In this document: in pieces, positions 25,804 to 34,283 of the stretch
Layout of the letters: the number at the start of each line of letters is the position of its first letter
Numbering within the stretch: position 1 is the stretch's first letter
DNA from: Bacteroides sp.
GTDB lineage: Bacteria > Bacteroidota > Bacteroidia > Bacteroidales > Bacteroidaceae
Length of the DNA stretch: 64,000 nt
Direction of reading: 5' to 3'
Assembly: GCA_015060735.1 (NCBI GenBank)
Contig: SUXX01000002.1
Location: 78,566 to 142,565 of the forward strand
Program-made: the position numbers and the translations under genes
The notes under the pieces: model-generated
The model's database searches: none
Seen by the model: only the letters and a program-made list of their open reading frames with translations
Told to the model about the DNA's origin: nothing

Positions 25804-26148
25804 TTAGTCCTCCTTCTTTGTTGATTTAACATTTCTTCTCTTAGCAGCGTATTCTGCAGCATACTTGTCCAACTTAGTTGTCAAATAGCGAAGAATGCGT
25901 TCGTCACGACGATAGTTAAGCTCCAATTTCTGGATTACTGTCGGTTCTGCCTTAAACTCAATCAGCTGATAAAAACCAGTTGACTTCTTTTCGATAGGGT
26001 AAGCCAATTTCTTCAAACCCCAGTTTTCTTCATTGATAATCTCAGCACCTTCAGCAGCGAGAATACCTTTGAATTTTTCTACCGCTTCCTTCATCTGAAC
26101 ATCAGACAAAACGGGAGTCAAAATGAAAACGGTTTCGTATTGATTCAT
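25804..26148 (-). CDS. rpsF: 30S ribosomal protein S6
   Basis: This 114-residue protein shows the S6 pattern [35 protein letters not shown] and [13 protein letters not shown]. It has a charged C-terminal tail of Bacteroidetes type. It is the first gene of the rpsF-rpsR-rplI operon and is transcribed from a consensus promoter divergent from the MarR gene. Confidence 0.97.
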   Translation of the reverse strand: MNQYETVFILTPVLSDVQMKEAVEKFKGILAAEGAEIINEENWGLKKLAYPIEKKSTGFYQLIEFKAEPTVIQKLELNYRRDERILRYLTTKLDKYAAEYAAKRRNVKSTKKED

Positions 26149-26192
26149 ACTTTTGTTAATTAAATGATTAAATAATTTTTCAAATGCGACTG

Positions 26193-26223
26193 CAAAAGTA
26201 CTACTTTTTCTTTAAACCACAAA
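26193..26223 (-). promoter_or_regulatory. Promoter of the rpsF operon
   Basis: Minus-strand TTTG (26223-26220), 19 bases, TACTTTTG (26200-26193). A full match, as expected for a strongly expressed ribosomal operon. Confidence 0.75.
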
Positions 26224-26301
26224 GTTTTGGCATCTTTTATTCATAAAAATACGTTCAAAAACAAGTTTGACGTTTTTTTTAGCTTTTTTTTGATTACTCA
26301 A

Positions 26302-26334
26302 TTTGCATTTATTCGAAGAGGAATCGTAACTTTG
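26302..26334 (+). promoter_or_regulatory. Promoter of the MarR gene
   Basis: TTTG (26302-26305), 21 bases, TAACTTTG (26327-26334). It lies inside the longer open frame from 26227 and so places the start at 26359. Confidence 0.65.
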
Positions 26335-26358
26335 CGAAGTTGTTTAAACAATAATTAT

Positions 26359-26805
26359 ATGACAGAACAATTCAAACTTGACATACAGCTAATTTTTGCT
26401 ATATTAAACGGTAAGGTTTCTACAGCCATCAACCGAAAATTAACACGTAACTTCCGCCAAAACGGAATTGAAATTTCTCCTGAGCAATGGACAATCCTTC
26501 TTTCGCTATGGGAAAAAGATGGCGTAACGCAACAGGATTTATGCAATGCGACTTTCAAGGACAAACCCAGCATGACCCGTTTAATAGACAATATGGAACG
26601 GCAACACCTCGTAGTCCGAATTTCGGACAAACGAGATAGACGTATCAACCTTATCCACCTGACCAAGACCGGCCGGGAACTAGAAGACAAAGCTTTCATC
26701 ATTGCCAATAAAACAATGAAAGAAGCACTGGAAGGAGTCCCCTTGGAAGATTTAAAAATAGGCCAAGAAGTACTGAGGAAAATATTCACGAACACAAAAG
26801 ACTAA
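26359..26805 (+). CDS. MarR-family transcriptional regulator
   Basis: This 148-residue DNA-binding protein has the winged-helix core of the MarR family: ISPEQWTILLSLWEKDGVTQQDL, then the recognition helix KPSMTRLIDNMERQHLV and the wing RISDKRDRRINLIHLTKTG. Its first and last helices form the dimer interface. Such proteins usually repress nearby stress, efflux or degradation genes and are released by small aromatic ligands. The small membrane protein gene 108 bases downstream is a possible target. The ligand is unknown. Confidence 0.9.
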   Translation: MTEQFKLDIQLIFAILNGKVSTAINRKLTRNFRQNGIEISPEQWTILLSLWEKDGVTQQDLCNATFKDKPSMTRLIDNMERQHLVVRISDKRDRRINLIHLTKTGRELEDKAFIIANKTMKEALEGVPLEDLKIGQEVLRKIFTNTKD

Positions 26806-26913
26806 AGTTTTTCCAAAATTTCATGTTTTTTTCCTCAAATAATTTCCTTGATAACAGAATTATGCTTTAATTTGTACACTAGAATATAATAATCAATTAA
26901 ATAAAACATACAC

Positions 26914-27096
26914 ATGAAAAGCTTATTGAAAAATTTAGGTCTGCTCCTGATTATTATCGCAGCAGTCATTTTAATTGCTATCTTCTTTACAGGTAGTGCA
27001 GCTATCAATGACAACTCTGTTTTGGGTGGAACAATTCTCCTCATGGTTGTAGGTCTTATTCTCCACATTGTATTGAATAAGAAGTTCGACGAATAA
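26914..27096 (+). CDS. Small two-helix membrane protein, unknown function
   Basis: This 60-residue protein is nearly all membrane: helix one at about residues 8-27, a short polar loop (GSAAINDNS), helix two at about 38-54, then a charged tail LNKKFDE. I recognise no family function. It lies between a MarR regulator and the rprXY pair and ends at a strong bidirectional terminator. A possible weak promoter (TTG 26848, TTAATTTG 26867-26874) precedes it. Confidence 0.7.
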   Translation: MKSLLKNLGLLLIIIAAVILIAIFFTGSAAINDNSVLGGTILLMVVGLILHIVLNKKFDE

Positions 27097-27118
27097 TCAA
27101 AACTTGTTGAATAAGCAT

Positions 27119-27152
27119 AAAAAAGCCCGAATTAAATATTCGGGCTTTTTTA
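27119..27152. terminator. Bidirectional terminator before rprY
   Basis: AAAAAGCCCGAAT pairs with ATTCGGGCTTTTT round a small AT loop. It stops both the small membrane protein gene and rprXY. Confidence 0.9.
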
Positions 27153-27155
27153 TGC

Positions 27156-27863
27156 TTATTCAACTTCTGGAGTTATCAACTTATATCCCTTTCCATGGAT
27201 ATTGATGATTTCGATAGAATCATCTTCTTTCAAATGTTTACGCAGTTTGGTAATATACACATCCATACTACGGGCATTGAAATAGTTATCGTCAATCCAA
27301 ATTGTCTTCAATGCAAAATCACGCTGAAGAATTTCATTGGCATGAGCACACAACAAACCTAACAGCTCCGACTCTTTCGTAGTCAATTTAGTCTGCTTGT
27401 CGTCAATAGACAAAATCTGCTTCTGTGTATCAAATGTAAAACGACCGATTTTATACAAGCTTGTATCCTTATTACGCTTTCCACGAACACGACGTAAAAT
27501 CGCTTCGATACGGAAAGTAAGTTCTTCCATACTGAATGGCTTGGTAATATAGTCGTCCGCACCAATCTTAAATCCTTCCAAAATATCTTCCTTCAGCGTC
27601 TTTGCCGTCAAGAAAATAATCGGAATTTGAGCATTGGCTTGACGAATTTCCTGTGCCAAAGTGAAACCATCCTTTTTAGGCATCATCACATCCAGCACAC
27701 ATAAATCATATTTGTTCTTCAAGAAAGCCTTATAACCAGCTTCCCCGTCCGGGCAAAGTTCAGCAGAATAACCCTTTGCCTGCAAATATTCTCTCAAAAG
27801 CATGCCAAGATTCTCATCATCTTCGCACAACAGAATACGCAATTTTTCGTCCATATTATTCAT
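27156..27863 (-). CDS. rprY: OmpR-family response regulator (RprY-like)
   Basis: This 235-residue regulator has a receiver domain with the acidic pocket (ED at 14-15), the phosphoacceptor Asp58 in CVLDVMMP, Thr in FLTAK and Lys in ITKPF. A C-terminal winged-helix DNA-binding domain follows (about 135-233; LTTKESELLGLL, RSMDVYITKLRKHL). It resembles RprY of Bacteroides fragilis. It overlaps the kinase gene by 8 bases, so the pair is translationally coupled. The targets are not visible here. Confidence 0.9.
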   Translation of the reverse strand: MNNMDEKLRILLCEDDENLGMLLREYLQAKGYSAELCPDGEAGYKAFLKNKYDLCVLDVMMPKKDGFTLAQEIRQANAQIPIIFLTAKTLKEDILEGFKIGADDYITKPFSMEELTFRIEAILRRVRGKRNKDTSLYKIGRFTFDTQKQILSIDDKQTKLTTKESELLGLLCAHANEILQRDFALKTIWIDDNYFNARSMDVYITKLRKHLKEDDSIEIINIHGKGYKLITPEVE

Positions 27864-29409
27864 TTTTTAATATTGGTAATACTATTATAAATTTTGTTCC
27901 CACATTCAGTTCACTCTCAGCACGAATTACGCCCTTGTGATCCTGAATGATTTTCTTCACATACGCCAACCCTAAGCCAAAGCCTTTTACATCATGCAGA
28001 TTGCCTGTATGAACCCGATAGAACTTATCAAAAATCTTCTTCAGGTTTTCTTTCTTTATCCCTATCCCATTATCTTGTATAGAGATATGCAACTTACCTG
28101 ATTCATTCCATGTCCGAACATTCAACCGTAATTCTCCATCCGGTTTCTTATACTTCACCGCATTGTCCAACAAATTAAATATCACATTGGTAAAATGCAT
28201 CTCATCGACGAAAATCCACGGACATTCTGCATCCAATTCAGATGTTATCAGTCCATTATATTTTTCAACCTTCAACGCAAATGTATTCACTACTCCCGTA
28301 ATCAGCTCGTTGGCATTAACATCCTTCATCTTAAGCGTTGCTTTCTGACGTTCAAACATCGACATCTGCAAGACTTTTTCCACTTGGAAACGCAAACGCT
28401 TCGTTTCATCATTGATGACTCCCGAAATATGCTGGAACATAGCCGGGGATTTTCCCACTGCAGGGTCTTGCAACATCTGTGCGGCCAATGAAATCGTGGA
28501 TATCGGCGTCTTAAACTCATGCGTCATATTATTAATGAAGTCATTCTTTATCTCCGTCAGTTTCTTTTGACGGAAAATGATGTAAATCGTAAAGATAAAC
28601 GTCACCAACAACACAAAAGTGAAGATTACCGACGGAATCATAAAACGAACCGAGCTGAAGATATAGCTATCCATCGTAGGGAAATGAACATTCACAATCC
28701 CCATACGAGAAGGCGGGTCGTTCTTAAACAGAATACGTGAATACAGATTCTCGCTACCATCCGGAGTATAATCCGGGCAGTGATATACCTGCACCCCCTC
28801 ACGGTCGGTCACTGTAAAATGATAAGGTATATCAATTCCGTTATTCAACAATTCTGCTTTCAGAAAAGCGTCCAACTGCTTAAAGTTCACACGCTTATTC
28901 AACGGCTTATCGCTAGCTGTATACAAAATGTTATAGATCACTTCATCCAACAATGCACGCTGGTATATATATCTATCTTTTAAGATTTCCTGCAATGCCT
29001 TCGATGTCTGCGGAATATTCTTACCCGTCGAAATAATCGTTCTTGGGAAATTGCTCCGCACTTCCATCTTCCACTCAAAGCCATTCAATCCATTGGAAGA
29101 AGACACATAATAATGTTCCGTATGTTCTACAATCTCTTCTTCCGTAACATGTGCTACCGAAGACTTTTCTTGCTCTTTTGAAAGACGTGCTGCTTTCTCC
29201 GTTGCTGCCGCATCTTCTTCCAGATACTTTCTTGTTTCAGCAAGTTCGATGTTTCGACATGCCTGTTCAAGACTTCTGCGTGCCGATTCTTCAAACTGCT
29301 CCCGACGCATCTTTACCATTTCTTCAATGTAACTTACCTGTAAATAGATAAGACTAAGAAATGACAATCCCATTACAACTCCCAATATCCAAATAGTAGA
29401 CTTTTTCAT
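27856..29409 (-). CDS. rprX: Sensor histidine kinase (RprX-like)
   Basis: This 517-residue membrane kinase has a first transmembrane helix at about 7-25, a large periplasmic sensor region (about 28-255) and a second helix at about 258-280. The cytoplasmic kinase follows: H-box NNMTHEFKTPISTISL, N-box FTNVIFNLLDNAVKY, G1 ISIQDNGIGI and G2 VKGFGLGLAYV. It phosphorylates the adjacent RprY-like regulator. The promoter -7 box lies only 5 bases before the ATG, so the mRNA may be almost leaderless or a later start may be used. Confidence 0.9.
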   Translation of the reverse strand: MKKSTIWILGVVMGLSFLSLIYLQVSYIEEMVKMRREQFEESARRSLEQACRNIELAETRKYLEEDAAATEKAARLSKEQEKSSVAHVTEEEIVEHTEHYYVSSSNGLNGFEWKMEVRSNFPRTIISTGKNIPQTSKALQEILKDRYIYQRALLDEVIYNILYTASDKPLNKRVNFKQLDAFLKAELLNNGIDIPYHFTVTDREGVQVYHCPDYTPDGSENLYSRILFKNDPPSRMGIVNVHFPTMDSYIFSSVRFMIPSVIFTFVLLVTFIFTIYIIFRQKKLTEIKNDFINNMTHEFKTPISTISLAAQMLQDPAVGKSPAMFQHISGVINDETKRLRFQVEKVLQMSMFERQKATLKMKDVNANELITGVVNTFALKVEKYNGLITSELDAECPWIFVDEMHFTNVIFNLLDNAVKYKKPDGELRLNVRTWNESGKLHISIQDNGIGIKKENLKKIFDKFYRVHTGNLHDVKGFGLGLAYVKKIIQDHKGVIRAESELNVGTKFIIVLPILKNE

Positions 29410-29414
29410 GCCGA

Positions 29415-29422
29415 CAAATTTA
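29415..29422 (-). promoter_or_regulatory. -7 box close to the rprX start
   Basis: Minus-strand TAAATTTG matches the consensus exactly, 5 bases before the predicted ATG. No -33 element is clear, and the close spacing leaves doubt. Confidence 0.4.
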
Positions 29423-29614
29423 ATGGCGATTTACTTTTCTACATAGTCCATTAACCTTATTTAAAAGGGAATTTCTTATTATTAACCCAAATTTCCTTTT
29501 TAAGTATCATTTTCATAACTATAACAAAAGAAAAGCCTTTTGGTTTTACAAAAATAATAAAAAATTAAAAAGCAATCTCTTTAAAAGAATAAAATAATTA
29601 AGATTTAATAAATA

Positions 29615-29652
29615 AAAAACGCCCGTTTTTAACTAAACGGACGTTTTTTATT
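29615..29652 (-). terminator. Terminator of the EF-G2 gene
   Basis: AACGCCCGTTT pairs with AAACGGACGTT (one C-A mismatch on the minus-strand transcript, a G-U-type pair on the other), flanked by A and T runs. Confidence 0.8.
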
Positions 29653-29670
29653 TATTATTTTAAAAAGTTA

Positions 29671-31827
29671 TCAATCTTCAGCTTGAGAAGCTTCGAATTC
29701 CTTAATCAACTTATCCTGTACATCACCAGGAACGAGTTCGTAGCTAGCAAACTTCATAATGAACGAAGCACGGCCACCGGTCAATGAACTGAGGGATGTA
29801 GAATAGTTGGACATTTCCTTCAAAGGAACCTTAGCTACCAACTTTTCGTAACCACTTTCACTACTCATACCCATAATCATACCACGACGACCTTGAAGGT
29901 CACTCATCACGTCACCCATCTTGTCGCTCGGCACGAACACTTCCACGTCATAAATCGGTTCCAGGATCTTCGGACCTGCATTCTTGAACGCTTCGCTGAA
30001 TGCATTACGACCTGCCAACATGAACGAGATTTCATTAGAATCTACGGGGTGCATCTTACCATCGTAAACAATCACACGAACATCACGAGCATACGAACCT
30101 GTCAACGGACCTTGTTCCATACGGCTCATAATACCCTTCAAGATAGCCGGCATGAAACGAGTATCGATAGCACCACCAACCACACTGTTGATGAATACCA
30201 ACTTACCGCCCCATTCCAATGGAATTTCTTCCTGGCCCTTTACATTCATCTTGAATTCCTGACCATTGAACTTATAAGTATCCGGCATCGGCATACCTTC
30301 ATAATATGGTTCCACAATCAAATGAACTTCACCGAACTGACCGGCACCACCCGATTGCTTCTTGTGACGATAGTCTGCACGAGCAGCCTTAGTGATTGTT
30401 TCGCGATAAGGAATCTTCGGTTCACCGTAAGTAATTTGAAGCTTTTCATTGTTTTCCAATCTCCACTTCAATGTACGAAGGTGGAATTCACCCTGACCAT
30501 AAACGATTGTTTGCTTCAATTCCTTGCTTTGTTCTACCACCCATGTCGGATCTTCTTCACGCATACGGTTAAGAATAGCCATCATCTTTTCTACATCGGC
30601 TTCGTTCACCGGCTTGATAGCACGTGAATACTTCGGATTAGGATACTTAATGAAGTTGAAACGGTTTTCAGAATCCTTACCATTCAATGTATTACCCGTC
30701 TTAACGTCTTTCAATTTCACGGTACAACCAATATCACCTGCACGGAGTTCTTCTACCGGAATACGGTTAGCACCTGCACAAACGAACAACTGAGCCATAC
30801 GTTCCTTTGAACCACGGTCTGCATTAGTCAAATCATCACCTTCGTGTACCTTACCACTCATCACCTTGAAGTACTGGACGCCACCAATATGCGGTTCAAC
30901 TGCAGTCTTGAAGAAGAACAAAGAAGTAGGACCGTCTGCATTCGGAACAACCACTTCACCACGAGTATTGTGTACTGGAGGCATTTCATCAACGAAAGGA
31001 ACTACGTTACCCAAGAATTCCATCAAACGACGAACACCCATATCCTTACCTGCACAAACACAGAATACCGGGAACATACCACGTGCAGCCAAGCCCTTGC
31101 GGATACCTTCACGCATTTCGTCTTCAGTCAACGATTCTGTTTCGAAGAACTTTTCCATCAAAGTTTCATCGTGTTCAGCAGCAGCTTCCACCAATGCTTT
31201 GTGCATTTCCATTGCCTTGTCCATTTCAGAAGCCGGGATTTCTTCGATAGTCGGAGCACCACCTTCAGGACCCCAAGAATACTTCTTCATCAACAATACG
31301 TCAATAATTTCATGGAAATTCGGACCTGTTTCAAGCGGATATTGCACAGGAACTACTTTTGAGCCATAAATAGTCTGGAGTTGTTCCAATACATTGTCAT
31401 AGTCACATTTTTCATGGTCAAGTTGGTTTACCAAGAAGATAACCGGCTTACCCAACTTTTCAGTGTAGCGGAAGTGGTTCTGTGTACCTACTTCGGGACC
31501 ATACTGACCATTCAACAAGAGGATAGCTGTATCGGTTACGTTCAAAGCAGTCATGGCTGCACCTACGAAGTCGTCACTACCCGGACAGTCAATGATATTC
31601 AACTTCTTGTTATTCCATTCTACATGATAAACGGTAGAAAAAACAGAATAACCATATTCTTGTTCTACTGGGAAATAGTCACTCACTGTGTTCTTGGCAG
31701 TAATTCTACCACGACGTTTTATGATACCACTCTCAAAGAGCAACGCTTCAGTGAGGGTGGTCTTACCTGATCCATCATTGCCTAAAAGTGCAATGTTCTT
31801 GATTTCGTTTGTTTGATATACTTTCAT
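29671..31827 (-). CDS. Elongation factor G paralog, EF-G2 type
   Basis: This 718-residue protein has all five EF-G domains, but its GTPase centre is altered. The P-loop is GNDGSGKTT (16-24). Switch I lacks the RGIT threonine (EYGYSVF instead). Switch II reads DCPGSDDF (80-87), with Ser84 where the catalytic His of DTPGHVDF should be. Domain IV keeps GGAGQFGEVHLIVEP. This matches the Bacteroides EF-G2 reported to support slow protein synthesis without GTP hydrolysis during carbon starvation and to aid gut colonisation. No ribosomal protein or tuf gene is adjacent, which also fits a paralog and not the main fusA. Confidence 0.9.
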   Translation of the reverse strand: MKVYQTNEIKNIALLGNDGSGKTTLTEALLFESGIIKRRGRITAKNTVSDYFPVEQEYGYSVFSTVYHVEWNNKKLNIIDCPGSDDFVGAAMTALNVTDTAILLLNGQYGPEVGTQNHFRYTEKLGKPVIFLVNQLDHEKCDYDNVLEQLQTIYGSKVVPVQYPLETGPNFHEIIDVLLMKKYSWGPEGGAPTIEEIPASEMDKAMEMHKALVEAAAEHDETLMEKFFETESLTEDEMREGIRKGLAARGMFPVFCVCAGKDMGVRRLMEFLGNVVPFVDEMPPVHNTRGEVVVPNADGPTSLFFFKTAVEPHIGGVQYFKVMSGKVHEGDDLTNADRGSKERMAQLFVCAGANRIPVEELRAGDIGCTVKLKDVKTGNTLNGKDSENRFNFIKYPNPKYSRAIKPVNEADVEKMMAILNRMREEDPTWVVEQSKELKQTIVYGQGEFHLRTLKWRLENNEKLQITYGEPKIPYRETITKAARADYRHKKQSGGAGQFGEVHLIVEPYYEGMPMPDTYKFNGQEFKMNVKGQEEIPLEWGGKLVFINSVVGGAIDTRFMPAILKGIMSRMEQGPLTGSYARDVRVIVYDGKMHPVDSNEISFMLAGRNAFSEAFKNAGPKILEPIYDVEVFVPSDKMGDVMSDLQGRRGMIMGMSSESGYEKLVAKVPLKEMSNYSTSLSSLTGGRASFIMKFASYELVPGDVQDKLIKEFEASQAED

Positions 31828-31894
31828 GATATCTAAGATTTAAAGATTATACAATAAAAAGGTGTGTTTCTCATACCTTCTAAAAAACAGGCCG

Positions 31895-31924
31895 CAAAAT
31901 AGAAAATAAAGACTGAAAAAGCAA
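31895..31924 (-). promoter_or_regulatory. Possible promoter of the EF-G2 gene
   Basis: Minus-strand TTG (31924-31922), 20 bases, TATTTTG (31901-31895), one base short of TAnnTTTG. It would give a leader of about 60 nt. Confidence 0.35.
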
Positions 31925-32031
31925 CTTCATGCGATGTGTTACTAAACTATGTTTTGCAACACAAAGCCTAAATTAGGCTACATTAATTGGTAAGGAACTG
32001 ATAAACATAAGGTATTTTAAAGAAATTCATG

Positions 32032-32039
32032 TATCTTCG
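32032..32039 (+). promoter_or_regulatory. -7 box for the LOG-family gene
   Basis: TATCTTCG matches seven of eight positions and lies 19 bases before the ATG at 32059, inside the longer open frame from 32029. Confidence 0.4.
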
Positions 32040-32058
32040 CAATCTAAACATAACAATT

Positions 32059-33117
32059 ATGGCAGACAATTACTTGGAGAATCAATATGAAAGCTATTTG
32101 GCACGCAAGGCGGCTATGGGCAAAAAATCGTTGAAGAAGAAACCCATCATCAAAATTCAACGATTGCAATCTGAAGCCATTGAAGCCTTGAAGGAAATCA
32201 TCGCACAACCTTCTTTTCAAATGCCTTTCGACATTTTCCGTGAACACTTGTATTCGGCAGAGAGCTTATATAAAGGTTATCAACTCGGGAAAGCCGAAAC
32301 TTTCAAGGATTGCTACGACCAGCAAGTATATAACCACTATCTGAAGATGGGTAAGGCTGCTATAGACATCAAAGAGACTTTGGGTCGCACCCTTCACGAC
32401 CATTCCATGACTAACGCCATGAACGACTTTCTTGCTCACTTTGACGAACGACAAGTGGTAGGAATTATGGGCGGACACGGCCTACTACGCACCGAAGAAG
32501 CTTACCGGCAAGTAGTGGTGGTGAGCAAAACATTGGCTGAAAACGGATGTCTGATGGTTAGTGGTGGAGGACCGGGAGCTATGGAAGCCACTCACTTAGG
32601 AGCTTGGATGGCCGGACGAACAGAGGCTGAAACAAACGATGCCCTTGACATCTTAAAAGCTGCTCCTTCGTTCAAGGACAAACATTGGTTGGACACCGCC
32701 TTGCAAGTCATGTCCAAGTATCCGCAAGAACATACCGTAAGTCTTGGAGTACCGACCTGGTTGTATGGACACGAACCCGCCACTCCATTTGCTACTCATA
32801 TAGCCAAGTATTTCGACAACAGCATCCGCGAAGATAGTATTCTAACTATTGCCAAAGGAGGTATCATCTATTCACCGGGCAGTGCAGGCACTATGCAGGA
32901 AATCTTCCAAGAAGCCGTACAGAACCATTATCTCAGTTTCGGATATGCCAGCCCAATGATATTCATGAACAAAAGATATTGGACGGAAGAAATGCCCGTC
33001 TATCGGTTGATGCAACATCTTGTCGACAAAGGTAAATACAAGAATCTACTGATGAGTCTTACCGACTCGACGGACGAGATTGTAAAAACGATTTTAGATT
33101 TCAGAAACAAGGAATAG
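32059..33117 (+). CDS. LOG-family Rossmann-fold protein (PpnN-like)
   Basis: This 352-residue cytosolic protein has a central LOG/lysine-decarboxylase-like nucleotide-binding domain: VVGIMGGHG, CLMVSGGGPGAMEATHLG and SPGSAGTMQEIFQ. LOG enzymes cut the N-glycosidic bond of nucleotide monophosphates. The usual PGGxGTxxE signature is PGSAGTMQE here, with Ser for the second Gly, so activity should be tested, not assumed. N- and C-terminal extensions make it longer than plain LOG proteins (about 200 residues). hemW begins 5 bases downstream, so the two form an operon. Confidence 0.8.
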   Translation: MADNYLENQYESYLARKAAMGKKSLKKKPIIKIQRLQSEAIEALKEIIAQPSFQMPFDIFREHLYSAESLYKGYQLGKAETFKDCYDQQVYNHYLKMGKAAIDIKETLGRTLHDHSMTNAMNDFLAHFDERQVVGIMGGHGLLRTEEAYRQVVVVSKTLAENGCLMVSGGGPGAMEATHLGAWMAGRTEAETNDALDILKAAPSFKDKHWLDTALQVMSKYPQEHTVSLGVPTWLYGHEPATPFATHIAKYFDNSIREDSILTIAKGGIIYSPGSAGTMQEIFQEAVQNHYLSFGYASPMIFMNKRYWTEEMPVYRLMQHLVDKGKYKNLLMSLTDSTDEIVKTILDFRNKE

Positions 33118-33122
33118 CATAC

Positions 33123-34250
33123 ATGGCAGGCATCTACATCCACATCCCCTTCTGCAAACGGAGATGCATCTATTGTGATTTCTTCTCCACAACCCAAAGC
33201 GAAAAGAAACCCAACTATATCCATGCACTCTGCCAAGAGCTGAAGATACGGAAAAACTATTTGGAAGACGAAGAAATAGAAACCATCTACTTGGGAGGAG
33301 GCACACCTTCACAACTCAGTGAAAGCGAACTGAAAGAAATCTTCACCTATATATATAAGGTATATAACGTCAATCCCAATGCCGAAATTACCCTCGAAGC
33401 CAATCCCGACGACCTGACTCCGGAATATGTCACCATGCTTCGACAATTGCCTATCAACCGAATCAGCATGGGTATCCAAACCTTCCAAGAAGAAACCTTG
33501 AAATTACTTCATCGCCGGCATACAGCCCGACAAGCCATTGAGGCTTTCCAACGATGCCGAGAAGCAGGCATCCGAAACATCAGCATTGATTTGATGTACG
33601 GACTTCCCGGCGAAACCTTGCAGACATGGAAAGAAGACTTGCAACAGGCCATAGCCTTACATCCCGAACATATTTCAGCCTACCATTTGATTTACGAAGA
33701 AGGCACTGCCCTCTGGACACTAAAAGAAGAACAGAAAGTAAAAGAGACAAATGAAGAACTGAGCGTCGAAATGTTCAGCATTTTGATAAATGAGCTCACT
33801 CAAGCCGGCTATCAACATTACGAGATATCCAACTTCTGCCTACCCAACCTACATTCCCGTCATAATTCCAGTTATTGGACAGGCAAGAAATACTTAGGTT
33901 GTGGACCTTCTGCCCATTCCTTCAATGGCACTTCCCGACAATGGAATGTAGCCTCACTCGACAAGTATATAAATGGCATCACTTCAGGAAATCCTGATTT
34001 CGAGATCGAAGAATTGGACTTGTACACCCGATACAACGATTATGTAATCACTAGCATCCGTACCTGTTGGGGTATGTCTCTCTCCCAACTCCGCTTAACC
34101 TTCGGGAAAGAATTATATGATTATTGCCTCCGAATGGCAAAACCTTATATAAGCGAAGGCGTATTGGAAATTTGCGAAGGCGTATTGAAACTTACGCGAA
34201 GAGGAATCTTCATTTCGGACGGAATCATGAGCGATTTGTTATGGGTATAA
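33123..34250 (+). CDS. hemW: Radical SAM heme chaperone HemW
   Basis: This 375-residue protein has the radical-SAM motif CKRRCIYCDF (CxxxCxxC), then YLGGGTPSQL, RISMGIQTFQEETL and SIDLMYGLPGE. The HemN-like C-terminal part includes GCGPSAHSF and KLTRRGIFISDGI. HemW members bind heme and deliver it to proteins and are not coproporphyrinogen oxidases; they are often misnamed HemN. Near the C terminus a 7-residue unit, EGVLEIC-EGVLKLT, is tandemly repeated (34153-34194), encoded by a repeated GCGAAGGCGTATTG. Confidence 0.92.
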   Translation: MAGIYIHIPFCKRRCIYCDFFSTTQSEKKPNYIHALCQELKIRKNYLEDEEIETIYLGGGTPSQLSESELKEIFTYIYKVYNVNPNAEITLEANPDDLTPEYVTMLRQLPINRISMGIQTFQEETLKLLHRRHTARQAIEAFQRCREAGIRNISIDLMYGLPGETLQTWKEDLQQAIALHPEHISAYHLIYEEGTALWTLKEEQKVKETNEELSVEMFSILINELTQAGYQHYEISNFCLPNLHSRHNSSYWTGKKYLGCGPSAHSFNGTSRQWNVASLDKYINGITSGNPDFEIEELDLYTRYNDYVITSIRTCWGMSLSQLRLTFGKELYDYCLRMAKPYISEGVLEICEGVLKLTRRGIFISDGIMSDLLWV

Positions 34251-34279
34251 AAAAGGCGATGCTTTCGCATCGCCCTTTC
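34251..34279. terminator. Bidirectional terminator between hemW and glmM
   Basis: GGCGATGC pairs with GCATCGCC round TTTC, with A and T runs on either side. Confidence 0.88.
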
Positions 34280-34283
34280 TCGC

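Noticed and set aside
29671..31827. Housekeeping EF-G (fusA)
   Set aside because: Catalytic switch residues are replaced and there is no str-operon context, so it is called the EF-G2 paralog.
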